This document shows positions 26,805 through 37,185 of a stretch of DNA of 55,378 nucleotides, in pieces; within the stretch, counting starts at the first letter, position 1, and every line of letters starts with the position of its first letter. Origin of the DNA: Micractinium sp. NFX-FRZ (Eukaryota > Chlorophyta > Trebouxiophyceae > Chlorellales > Chlorellaceae); NCBI GenBank assembly GCA_029339195.1, contig JAPTJF010000420.1:1-55378 (forward strand). The letters run 5' to 3'. Under the pieces are notes generated by a model that was given only the letters and a program-made list of their open reading frames with translations, searched no databases and had not been told where the DNA came from. The position numbers and the translations under genes were made by a program.

Positions 26805-29073
26805 CTACCGGAGCAGGTCCTCCACCAAGCTGAGAGGCAGTGAGGTGGTGTGGGGCGCCTCCAAGGCCGGCAGCCAGTCGCAGCCGCCGACACCGCCGTC
26901 AGCCAGAGCCGCCGAGATCGCGGCGGCGAGGGCGGCAGCATCCCGAGCCCCTGTGTCGCTGCCGCTGCTGACGCACATCACAGCGGCTGCTTCTGAGCCC
27001 CCCGTGCCGCCGGATGCTGCGCCGAGAGCACAGGCAGGCGCATCGCAGCCGGCTGCAGCAGGAGGAAGCGTGCGTGCCAGTGCGGCAGCTGCGCCTGCAT
27101 CTCTGTGTGCAGCTGCTGCGTAGTCTGCTGCTGCTGCCACTGCCGCAGCGTCCAGCTGAGAGCGGCTGCCATCCCAGTGGATGCCAGCTGCTGCCGTTGC
27201 GGCTGCTGCTGCCGGCGCATTGGGGCCTGCCGGGGTGGCCGGTCCCGTTGCCCCAGCCAGACCCTCTGCTGCTGCCTTGGCCGCATCATCTTTGGCTCCT
27301 CCCACTGCCACTGCTGCTGCTCCTACTGCCGCTGCTGCTGCTGCTGCTGCTGGTGCAGGCTCTGCCAGCAACGTGCAACCAAGCATGCCGCTGCCCAAAG
27401 CACACTGCTGCCGCACCTGCTGCACCTGCTGCCCAGCACCGCTCCCTTGGTCAGCTGCAGCGGCCAGCTGTGCATGCAGCTGCCGTCGCTCGCGCTCCCA
27501 CTGCTGCCGCCCCTCCTTGAGCGCCGCCTGTGCCTCCGCAGCCTTCTGGCGCTGCTGCTGCACCTCCTCTTGCTGCTGCGCCAGCCTGGCAATCATCTGT
27601 GCATTCACAGCTTGCAGCTGGGCCATCAGCATGCCCTCCCGCCTCATTGCCACCTGGCAAAACTGCGCCAGCGAAGCGGCCTCCCGCTGCTGCACCGCAG
27701 CCAGCTCCTGGCGCAGCTTCTCCATGGCGTCAGCACGCGCACTGCAGCCATCGCCAGGGCTAGCACCACTGCCGCTCGCCCCCTCCCCCTTCGCCTGTTG
27801 CCCGTGCGTCTGCTGTGGGTCCTGCACTTGCTGTGCCTGCTGCACGGCGTGCACCTGCTGTGCCTGCTGCAGGTCGTGAACCTGCTGTGCCTGCTGCATG
27901 GCGTGCACCTGCTGTGCCTGCTGCAGGTCGTGCACCTGCTGTGCCTGCTGCAGGTCGTGCACCTGCTGCGCCTGCAGCGCCTGGTGTGCTGCTTGCAGCT
28001 GCCGGTGCTCTTTGAGCAGGTCCTGGTAGATCTGGCAGTGCAGCCTGCATTGTTGAGACAGAAGGGCACACGTGTTTAGAATAAGTGTTTAGTATAGTTT
28101 AGTATATACTGGTATGTGCTACGGAGGACGCCGTGCAGCCTGGGGGCGCGGTGGAGAGCGGCAAAAAAACTCAAACGGCTGCCGCTAGCTGCTCACTTGC
28201 TGCTTTCTTGCTCTTCACGCCCCCATCGCGGCCCTGCCATACTAACAGACCGCCCGCCCCACATAACAGCTCAACTTGGCAGCCTCCCTGCCGTGCGCCA
28301 CCAGGTGCTGCTCAGGTCCCAGCCCCACACCCGCCTCACTTGTCAAACTCTCTCTTCTCGTCCAGCGCCCGCCGCAGTGCTGCCAGCCGGCCGCGCGGCT
28401 TACAGATCATGCTGCGTTCCTCCTCCTCCTCCGCCCCTCCGCTGCACGCAAAAAGGGGACGTGGGCAGTGTTTTGTTGGGGCTAGGCACTAGTAGGCAGG
28501 GAAAGCCCTGTGAAGGCGGGCTGTGCTTCTTCCTGCACGCCCCTCCTTTGCTTGACTGCATGAGAAAGGGCAGTACAATGTGCAGCTGTTGGGCAAGTGG
28601 TACAGGGCAGTGCCTCAGTGGCTGCTGAGCATGCTTTACTCCGCGGGCCTCCTTTCTATGCTGTGCTCCTCCTCAGCCGCCCCCATTCTGAAGCGGCGGG
28701 GAGGGCTGGCACAATGCAGTGGCCGCCCGGCAGAGGAGCAAACTGTTTGAGAGGACACAGGTGACTACACACAGCATCCCACTGTCTGACCAGCAGGCAG
28801 CCGTGCCTGGAGAGGTGACTGACAGCACGCAGCGAGGGCAATACAACGGCGGCGGTGGTGGCGGGAACGGCGGCGGCGGCAACCTACGGCAGTAGCAACC
28901 CCAAGTATCGGCGGCACCGCTTACCGGCCTGTGTCAGCGATTAGGAAGCCCTCTCGGGCTGCGAAGCCTCCATCCGGAGCCTTGCGAAGCCGCTTGGGCG
29001 GGCGGCTTGGTGGGCAGCCCACGGAGCCTGCCATCTCCACGTTGAAGGCGTCTTCAGCTTCGGATGCCGACAT
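26805..29073 (-). CDS. Gln-rich coiled-coil protein with nine-residue repeats, 496 aa, function unknown
   Basis: The three exons are 29073-28925, 28441-28340 and 28044-26805, sum 1491 nt in frame. The N-terminus carries a basic PPKRLRK cluster (about 25-31) that could be a nuclear localisation signal. It is followed by an acidic run (GGAEEEEERS) and RLAALRRALDEKREFDKLHCQIYQDLLKEHRQLQ, a heptad-like helix. Six copies of a nine-residue unit, AQQVHDLQQ with small changes, span about residues 109-162. A long coiled coil follows (MEKLRQELAAVQQREAASL to RRQLHAQLAAAADQ). The last 150 residues are Ala-rich and low complexity. Such Gln-rich proteins are often transcriptional or scaffold components, but I recognise no specific family. 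The start at 29073 is the first ATG that puts the basic cluster near the N-terminus; an upstream ATG at 29130 is also open. Confidence 0.65.
27810..27971 (-). repeat. Coding 27-bp minisatellite, about six units
   Basis: The unit reads gtgcacctgctgtgcctgctg plus six bases on the plus strand. It encodes AQQVHDLQQ, AQQVHAMQQ or AQQVQDPQQ on the minus strand. It stays in frame because the period is a multiple of three. Confidence 0.85.
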
Positions 29074-30280
29074 GTCTCCGATTACCACCCAGCGAGCTGG
29101 AGATCCGGGCGGCACCACAGCAATGATCAAATGGTTCTGGTGACTTCAAAGGTAGAACTGTGTGAGCTATGCACAAAGCCAGGGATTGACAATTCCCCAA
29201 ACACGCAGTCTACAAGCGCTAACAGCAGGGGGGGAGAATGCTGTCATGCTGGGCATGAACAGGGTGCTGCATGCCATCCTGTCTCTCAGCACGTCGACTG
29301 TACACAACCTACTGTCTGTCCGTGCGCATGCTGCCAATCAGCTTACATCACGTATTGCTGCAAAGGTGCAACAGTTCTAGGGCTCGTGGCCTAGAGGGTT
29401 TGAGCATGGACCACCGAGCGCTGTTGGCGCAAAAAGGAACGGGGTGTGCAGGGTGGGGAAGAGCCCCGCTTCCACCCCAGCAGGCTAAGAGGCGTGCACA
29501 TGCAGTGCATGCAATGGTGGGCGTTCAGTTATGAGCTAGGGTGCAGTGTTGTTGTCGGTAATGACGCGCTAAAGTACACATGGCCGCAAGCGGGAGATAC
29601 AAGAGCAGTAGAAGAAGGATGAAGACACGAAAGAGCGAGCGGAGAAGGGGGGGGGGTCCTGTATCATTCAAGCAAGCGAGCGGGGGGGACAATCAGCGCC
29701 AGCAACAGCACATGCATCAGGAGGGGCTGCAGTGCAAAAGTTGAAGTAACGAGAGGGGCCGGACGGCCAGTGAGGCCGCCGGGCAGGCAGGAGCGGCGGG
29801 CAGCGCTGCTGCGGCATCACAGTCTGGGTGCAAAACTGGCTGATGGGAGAGGGCACTCCCGGAGGGGTGGGAGAGGGTGGCCTCGAGGGGACATTCAGCC
29901 GCGAGGCACGAGGGAGGGGAATAAAAGGGCACGAGGGACACAAGAAAGGCAGGGGACCAGGGCATGCGGGGGCGGGCGGGGCATGCAAGTATATGCATGG
30001 CGCCGCCGCCAGCGCCGAGGCGACGCGCGCACGAGCCTGGCGCAGAGGGAGGCACTTGAGGTCGAATGGGAATTTCAGAGGAGGAGAGGAGGAGGGGAGG
30101 TCGGTGAGCTGTGAGCGGCTTGTAGCAGCCAGAGGAGAAAGTCCAGTGAGACATTAGAATTCGGCAGAGGACGCAAGGTTGAGGGCGAGCGTGAGGGGCG
30201 TGAGGTGTGTGTGTCTTGTGCATGTGTGTAAGCTTGGAAAGAGAGAAACAAGAGGGCCGCGCAGTGTGGGTACCAGCGGT
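29074..30280. other. Intergenic region, 1207 bp
   Basis: It lies between the start of the Gln-rich gene and the stop of the PP2C gene, both on the minus strand. The part near 29074 should hold a promoter. From about 29580 to 30260 the plus strand is purine-rich (gaagaaggatgaagac, ggggggg, gaggaggagagga), so the PP2C 3' UTR would be pyrimidine-rich. No protein similarity is seen. Confidence 0.4.
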
Positions 30281-33200
30281 TCACCGGGGCGTTTGTGACA
30301 GCAGAGCTGCCGCCGCCATGCTGCCGTGCTGCTTCTTCTCGCCCACCAGCGGAGCGCTGTTCTTGCGGCTGCAGGGCGGGCGGGGCGGGGCGGGGGGTGG
30401 GGAGGCGGATAGGTTCAATGCTCTGTGCGTGTAGCGTGGTGCAGGATGCAACATGCCAGTGGGTAGCTTAACCGTGGGTAGCTGAATTGTGAAAGCCGGA
30501 GGGCAGGGCCGCGCTGGAGGCAGAGCACCAGCAGCCCCGCCTGCCAGCCCCGCCCCAGCCAGAAGCACCCCCCAAAGCTGCTGGGACCACCAGTACTGCC
30601 AGCACTCACGTCAGGCTGCGGCGCGGCGGGTCGGCGGGCACTGGCAGGCTGAGCGTGTGCGCCAGGCAGGGGCTGGGCAGGCTGTCGTCCTCTGCACAGC
30701 AGGCAGGCGAGGGGGCGGGGCCGTGGGTGGGTACCCAAGGTCAGTTGTGGACGGGCACAGCTGGGCAGATGGGCGCCCAATCGGGCCAGAAGAGCGGTTG
30801 CTAAAAGGGGGAATGACCACGCGTATGCAGTCGCTGCACGCCACCCCCGCACACCATGCGCTGCACACCAGCTGGCAGTTAGGCTGATGCCTGCCCGCCG
30901 CCCCCTGCCCTGCGTGATGCACCATGTGCCGGGCTGGTGCCTGCTGGCAGCAACCTGGAGGTCAACGTAGCAAGAAGAGACATTTGACAATAAGCACCAG
31001 ACTGTTTACTTTAATCCTCATAAGTAATGGCAGCAGCACCCACCTGAGCTCATGGAGGCGATGCTGAGGCCAAAGGCCAGCCCCTCTGGCGCCACGCTGC
31101 GCGGCGAGGTGCGCTGCGCGCTCGAGCTGCTGCTGCGGCTGCAGAAGGCGCCGCCGCTCAGGCTGGGAGCACGCCCCAGCTCGGCGGCGCCCCACCGGGC
31201 GGTGTCCCCCTCATACAGCAGCTGCGGGGGCGGGGAGGGAGGGAGGAAGAGGCGGGAGGGGTGAGTGGGTGGGTGGCAGGTAGGTCTACAGCCGGCCGCC
31301 CCATTGCCCATCGCCCCGTATCACTGGGCAGGCATCAATACGGCCCCATGCACCTGCACACTGCGCAGGCTTGCCGACATGCCAGCACACAGAAGCTGCT
31401 ACTATATAAGCTACATAAGCAGCGCATGCAGTTGCCCTCACCTCCACTGAGGTGGCGCGCTTGCAGCCGCGCACAGACGGGTCGCGGGGTGCACCGCTGC
31501 GCACGCTCTTCTCAGAGCCCCCCAGCGAGGGGTTGTGCCAGCCGCTGCGCGTGCTCCAGTTGCCCGCCCCGCCGCGCGCGCTCCAGCTGCCTGCCCCGCC
31601 GTGCGCGCTCTGGCTGCCACGTGCGCTGCGCGCGCCGCCCCTGTGAGCGCACTCGGGGTCAACCACCGAGGGCTTCGAGAAGCAGGCAAAGAGGCCGCCG
31701 CCGCGGCGTGGCGGCGGCGGCGCGCCGCATGCCGCCGCAGCCGCTGCCTCCTCCTCCTGCACCGTCGCGGGCGGGCCGTCCATGACCAGCGACGACAGCT
31801 GCGGGTTGCTCAGCACGTTGCGCAGGCGGCCTTGGAACCGCTGGCAGACCTGGCGGAAGTCGCGGCAGCCGTCGGGCAGGAAGTCGACAATTACCACTGC
31901 AGGGGTGGACGGGTGGGTGGGTGCGGGGGGGAGGGGAGGCGAGGGGACAGGTGGGAGGTGGGATGTGCAGGCAGGGGGGTGGGATATGCAGTGCGGCAAA
32001 AGGGTTGCAGGTTGCAGGTGGCAGGTGGCGGCCTGCTGGCAGGAAGCGGGGCCAGTGCGCGCCTATGCACCTGGCGGCACGGCAGCAGCTAGGGCACGTG
32101 CACGCACCCGTGACGTCGTCGCGCAGGAGGCCTCCCAGGGAGGCCGCCACGCCTTGGACCGCCTGCATAGCGGCGCCCTGGGCGGTGGCCTGCCCCCGCA
32201 GCACGCGCGCCACGCGCCCCGCTGGCATCGCGTCCCACAGCCCATCGGAAGCGATGATGAGGCGGGCGCCGCTCTCGGGTAGCTTGATCTGCCTCAGGTG
32301 GGGGCTGGCAATGAGCAGGTCTCCCACGTCTCTGTCGCCGATGGCGCGCCCCACCTGCACGGCACGGCACAGCACAGCACGACGCGGCAGGCATGGTCAG
32401 GCAGCTGGTGACGGCCTGGTGAGGTTGCCGATGCGCTCGTCACGCAGCCCCACCAAATGCAGCTGCAGCTTGGGTACGCATCCAACCACCGCCAACCACC
32501 GCTGCCCCCTCTGTTGGCCCACCATGATGCCGCCGGGCCAGAGGCGCACGGGACCCACGCCGTCGCCGGTCCCGCTGGAGGGCCCCGCGCCGTACTCGTT
32601 CAGCCTGGCCAGCCTGCCGCCTGCCGCCTCCAGCCGGGACAGCTCGTCGGGCGAGGTGCCGATGCGGTGCTCTGCCGTCAGCTCTATCACCTCGGCCCCG
32701 GTGTCAAGGATGGCACGGCTGTCGCCGACATTGGCCAGTGTGAGGGTGTCGCCGCCGCTGACCACCGCCGCCGTCAGGGTGCACCCTGCAGGCGGGCGGG
32801 AGTTTTGGGGGTTTGGCAGGTGAGGAGCTTTGAGGAGGCTGGGAAGGGTTGGCATGGGGGCAGGAACCCTACAGGTGGGAGTGCTGAGGTTGGATGGGGT
32901 GTCGGCCGCACGGGGCCACGTTCTGTTGTGGAGGCTGGGGGCGGTGCCATGTGCACAAGGTACTGCATCCCAACTGGGGCCACCCCCGTGGCCCACCCCC
33001 TCCACAAGAAGCTGCCACGGATCCACGCACCCGACTGGAACAGGCTGCTGCACACGGTGTCGTTGACTGCAAGGAAGGTGCGTGCCAGCGCCGCGCGCAC
33101 TGCCTCGGGGCTCTGAGCCCCGCCTGCGCCGCCCAGCTGGCGGGCTAGCTCTGCGGGGAGCGACGCCGACACCATGCGCACTGCCGCGGCGCCATTGTGC

Positions 33201-33515
33201 CCGTCGGCCACGCCATAGAGCGCAATGCCTGGGGAGAGGGTCTTGGAGACGATGGACGCATCCTGCACGCGTGGCAGCGGAGGGAGGATGAGGGCGGGCG
33301 GTGCGCGGGAGCAGGCGAGGCCGTCAGCGCAGGCTGGGCCCACCTCCCCCACAGAAGGGGCCACCCGTGACACCGAACGCTGGGGGCCGGCCGGAGCGCA
33401 CCTCTCCCTTGGTCTCGCAGCTACAGCAGTGGAAGGTGCTGTGAAGAAGGGGGGGCCGCGTGCTCGCGGAGGCGAGGTCTTTGCCTCGCCCACTTTCGCT
33501 GTCAAGATGTGACAT
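30281..33515 (-). CDS. PP2C-type (PPM) protein Ser/Thr phosphatase, 552 aa
   Basis: The eight exons are 33515-33402, 33262-33031, 32785-32523, 32354-32108, 31896-31442, 31221-31044, 30691-30610 and 30368-30281, total 1659 nt. PP2C landmarks in order are VADGHNG (about 57-62), GCTLTAAVVSGGDTLTLANVGDSRAI, EHRIGTSPDELSRLEAAGG, VRLWPGGIMVGRAIGDRDVG, LIIASDGLWDAM and LRDDVTVVIVDFLP. The metal-binding Asp residues of DGH, SDG and DD are present. The closest architecture I know is the plant PP2C group of Arabidopsis At1g47380: it shares the DGHNG form, the WPGG-SR/GRAIGD block and a C-terminal extension containing an ELFEEG-like segment (here LLYEGDTARW). Residues about 330-440 are low complexity (SARG/SAHGG repeats). 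The N-terminal 38-residue exon is short and its motif I is degenerate, so the start is the weakest point. Confidence 0.9.
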
Positions 33516-34461
33516 GAATGCTCCTACAGTAGTGTGAGCAGACGAATGAAGCTGCACGCACGCTGTGAGAGGACTCCCAAAGGGGGTTGGCGCGGCCAGG
33601 TTGGCAGGAGTCGTCGGTGCACCCAGCACTTACCCGCTTCGTGCAGAGGCTTAAATGGGAGATACAGAGTGTGTGAAAGCTGGGGAACGAGTGGGCTGGG
33701 CTGGTGCACCCAGCACGTGGGCGGCTCCACGAGGCAATAAGCAGTCGTCCAGCTGCTCAGAAGAGGCTTGCGTTCGCTATTGCTTCCAGATCTGTCGAAT
33801 GCCAGGGTGTTCGAGCCCTGGCTGAGTAACGCAAAATGCTTCGCATGCTGCCCTGTGGGACAGCAGCTGGTCCACATGCTGCGGCCGCATCCTGCGGCCT
33901 CACAGGGAGGCAGGCGCGGCTCCAGCAGCCTCCTGGGAGCCCCGGCCACGTTGGGCAGAGGCCTTGAGGGCTGCACTAACTGGGACCGACTTAGCTTCCG
34001 CCCAGCGCCGGTGCCGCCAGGAGCTGTGTGCAAGCTAAGGTTTCTTTTGTCAGAGTGTGCAGCTCCGTCGGGACGGATGCTGGCATAGGTATGTAGTCTC
34101 CTAGCAGTGCTGCTGTGTCAGCAGGCAGGCACTCTGTGCCCATCCACGCAGGACTGTGCTGCCCGGCACTGACCAGGAGAGCCGCCGTCGCCATGGCAGT
34201 ATCCATGTCGCGCACCCATTTCCACTGCCCTCGCAGTCCCCTTAGTGGTACCTCTGCGTGGCAGGCGCCTGCGACCGTGAAGTCCATGAATGTTACACAA
34301 AGCCATGAGGCAACCCAGTGGCCAGCGGCGCCAGCCACAGCAGCAAGGCAGCCGGCCACCCGCACGCCGCCAGCTGCATCCAGTGCCACCCAAACACAGG
34401 TACGGTGCCTGCCTGCCTCACAGCGTCAGGGCCTGCCTGGCAGCGCTGCCCGTGCGAACTA
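33516..34461. other. Intergenic region, 946 bp
   Basis: It lies between the PP2C start and the RPN12 stop, both on the minus strand. A minus-strand TGTAA (TTACA at 34293-34297) is about 165 nt past the RPN12 stop and is a good poly(A) candidate. The rest, toward 33516, should include the PP2C promoter. No gene is seen. Confidence 0.5.
34293..34297 (-). terminator. Candidate poly(A) signal of RPN12
   Basis: TGTAA on the minus strand, about 165 nt after the stop codon. Confidence 0.5.
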
Positions 34462-36826
34462 TCACACGATGCGCTCCATCTCGCGTGCGTAGTTCATGCA
34501 GTGCCCAATGATCTCCATTGAGGGGATGGCGGCAGCCGCAGCAGCCGCGCCACCGCCGTCCTTGCCGCGCGCGGGCTGGAAGCTGATGCGCCCGCCCGCC
34601 ACCTCCCAGCCGTGCTGCAGGCGCAGGGAAGCGGTGTACAGGGGCCCGGGGCGATCAGCGACAGGGCAAGCACGGCTGACTCCCTGTGTACATCTCCCAG
34701 CCATGGCACGAAGCTCTGCTGCCTTCTGGCCCACCCACTATGGGCGCCTTGCCAAGCAACTCTCGTGCTGTTGCTGCGCCGCTTCCACCACCACCCACCC
34801 TCACTGCACCCCTCCCAGTGTGACACCCGACCACATCCCACCCACCCACCCCTCCCCCCTCACCTCACGAGCATACGCCTCCACCTCCGCCTCGCTCCCC
34901 AGCATCAGCAGACCCACGGCATCCGACACAGCCAGCGACTCGTAGGCGCGAGCGCTGCAGCTGGCCACCTCCTCACTGCGCTTGCAAGGGCATGGGCAGG
35001 CAGGCAGGGTGGGGGCAGGCAGAGGGCGGAGTGAGCCCACAGTGGGGACACGAAGTGCAACCGTGCAAGCAGGGCTGTAGGCGGTTCCCCTCGTGCCGCA
35101 GAACGCTTCGTCGTGCATGCAATGCAATGCTGCTCAACAGTGCGGTCACACTGTCACACTGCCCCCCACCTTCCTTGCCCTGTTGTGCTCCCCCCTGCCT
35201 CCCGCCCGCCACCCCCTCCTCACCGCACAGTGGACGACAGCTGGTCAAGGAAGTGGCGGTAGTAGTCGCTGGGGGCGGCCTCCCTGGCGGCCAGCACCTG
35301 CGGGGGGACGGGGGGTGGGCGGCGGGGAGACGTGTGCAACGCGGCGCAGGGGTGGGCACATGACCAGAGAGTTGCAAGGCCAGAGGCGTGAAAGCAGCAG
35401 CAGCGGCAGGTGGGCAGGGCGGAGCCGGGCTGGGCGGGTAGGTGCACCCGTCTCTGGGAAGCTGTCCCGCTACCCCCGGACACCCCACATGCCAGCCAGC
35501 CGTCCCACACCAGCCACCACAGAACCCGGCACCCCCGCCCCACCTTGTTGTACGCCCCCTCCATCAGCCACTGCTCCAGCTGCACCACCTGGGCCACCTC
35601 CGGGGCCGCCAGCACCTCCTCAGGGATGACCTGCGCATTGCAGCAAAAGGGGCGTGGTTGGGGCGGGGCGAGGTGGTGCGCGGGCAAACGGACGCAACAT
35701 TGGGCAGGGCACAGGGGCAATGAGCGTCTTGAAGACGTGTCGGCACAGGCCAACAAATGTTCCACCCAGGATTCCGAGACCCAGCCAGTGGCCCGCGTAC
35801 ATGCAGGCTCCCTTCGAATGCACACGCCAAGCCACAGTCGCCAGTGAGGGCACCACTTCAACTGGAAATCCGGATGCCCACCCGCTACCCACAGGCCTCC
35901 ACGGCCACACAACCACATAAACAAAGGCACCATGGGGAATCGCCCACCTCCAGCTCGGAATGGAACTCTGCAATGCGGTTGGCCACCAGCAGGCGCAGCA
36001 GGTTGAGCCCCGTCAGCGCCCCCTCCTGCCCGCTGGGCGGCAGCGCCCCCCGCGCATCGCTGTAATACGCACGCAGCTGCGCGTAGCTGCGCTCGAACGC
36101 CCCCTCGTCACCCTGCCGCACCGCCAGCAGCACCGCCAGCTCCAGCACCTGCCCTGCGGGGGCGCAGCAGGCGGGGGTGGGGTGCGCAGGAGGGCAGAGG
36201 GCAGAGGTTGGGGTCAGCAGAGATACGGTGAGGGCCCAATACAACAGTGAATGTGCACCACAGAGCGCTATCAGAGCAGGCGCAGATTTCAGGTGCATCG
36301 TGATGGAAGCAGAATAGCCGTCGGCAACACAAAGGCAGCTGCAGCCCCTCACGGCGGCAACCGCCGGGGGCCGCCCGGCAGCACGCCCCATGCGCACTTG
36401 CAAGCTCCAGCTGCTGCTGCGCATTGGCGCTCTGCTCGTACATCGGCGGCAGTGCCGGCAGCTTGGTCAGCTCCAGCTGCAATGTCAACAGATGCAGCGG
36501 GAAGAGGACGGGTAAGCAAGCAACGACCCAGCGGGCACTGCTGTGGCGGTGGCGGGTGGCGGGCGGCAGTCAAGTGGTTGCTGTGCCGCGGCTGTTGCCG
36601 GCAGCTCACCTTGAGCCTGCTCAGCAGCTGTTTACAGGCCGCAAGGTCGCCCTTTGAGAAGGCGGCCTGCAGTCAGGGGAGGGCAGGCGGGCAGTCGAGA
36701 GGTGGCAGCGCGATCGCGGCCTCCCGGCACAGCCCACAGATAACCAGTCGACCATCGCATGTCACAGAAGCGGCTACTCACCTGCAGCTGGGCATAGCCG
36801 GCGCTGGCCGGCCCCAAGTCTGCCAT
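34462..36826 (-). CDS. RPN12: 26S proteasome non-ATPase regulatory subunit RPN12 (PSMD8), 270 aa
   Basis: The eight exons are 36826-36782, 36666-36610, 36476-36398, 36153-35948, 35630-35544, 35297-35224, 34975-34864 and 34614-34462, 813 nt in frame. The sequence follows the RPN12 order: FSKGDLAACKQLLSRLKLEL, an ARQVLELAVLLAVRQGDEGAFERSYAQLRAYYSD block, LTGLNLLRLLVANRIAEFHSELE, then VQLEQWLMEGAYNKVLAAREA, YYRHFLDQLSSTVREEVASC and a winged-helix PCI end (SDAVGLLMLGSEAEVEAYAREHGWEV). The C-terminus IPSMEIIGHCMNYAREMERIV ends the lid helix. The length is typical of the family. RPN12 is the last lid subunit to join and helps couple lid and base. An ATG five codons upstream (36841) is equally open. 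Confidence 0.95.
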
Positions 36827-37185
36827 TCCGCTGCTGATCAATTGTCGGCGCTGTCAAGTGTTGGGGCACCGATCGCGTGTCTAGCGAATGCTCGGGGATG
36901 GCACCGTGCACATTCGCAGCAAAACAAAGGCGCCCGCAGCACGACAGCACGGAAAAGAGAGCTTGCTGATGGATTGGCTCTTAACCGGTGCAGCAGCTTG
37001 CGGGTAGAGCTCGTTGTGCGGTGGGTATTGCTTGGGGACGAACCAGCGCCGCTCTCCCGCTCAAGTGAACTCCTCTTGTCTCATCCGCCTCCTTGGGCTT
37101 CACCGCACCACACTGCAGCCCGGGCAGTTGGCAATTGGTTAATCGTGCTCTCTTAGCCGCTCCTAGCTTCCTTAAAGCCCCCGCA
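36827..37185. promoter_or_regulatory. Divergent promoter region (359 bp)
   Basis: It separates RPN12 (-) from the J-protein gene (+). Both start codons point outward, so both promoters must lie here. No specific element is evident. Confidence 0.5.

Noticed and set aside
27810..27971. Possible CRISPR-like array
   Set aside because: The 27-bp units are directly adjacent, without spacers, and code in frame for a protein repeat in a eukaryotic gene.
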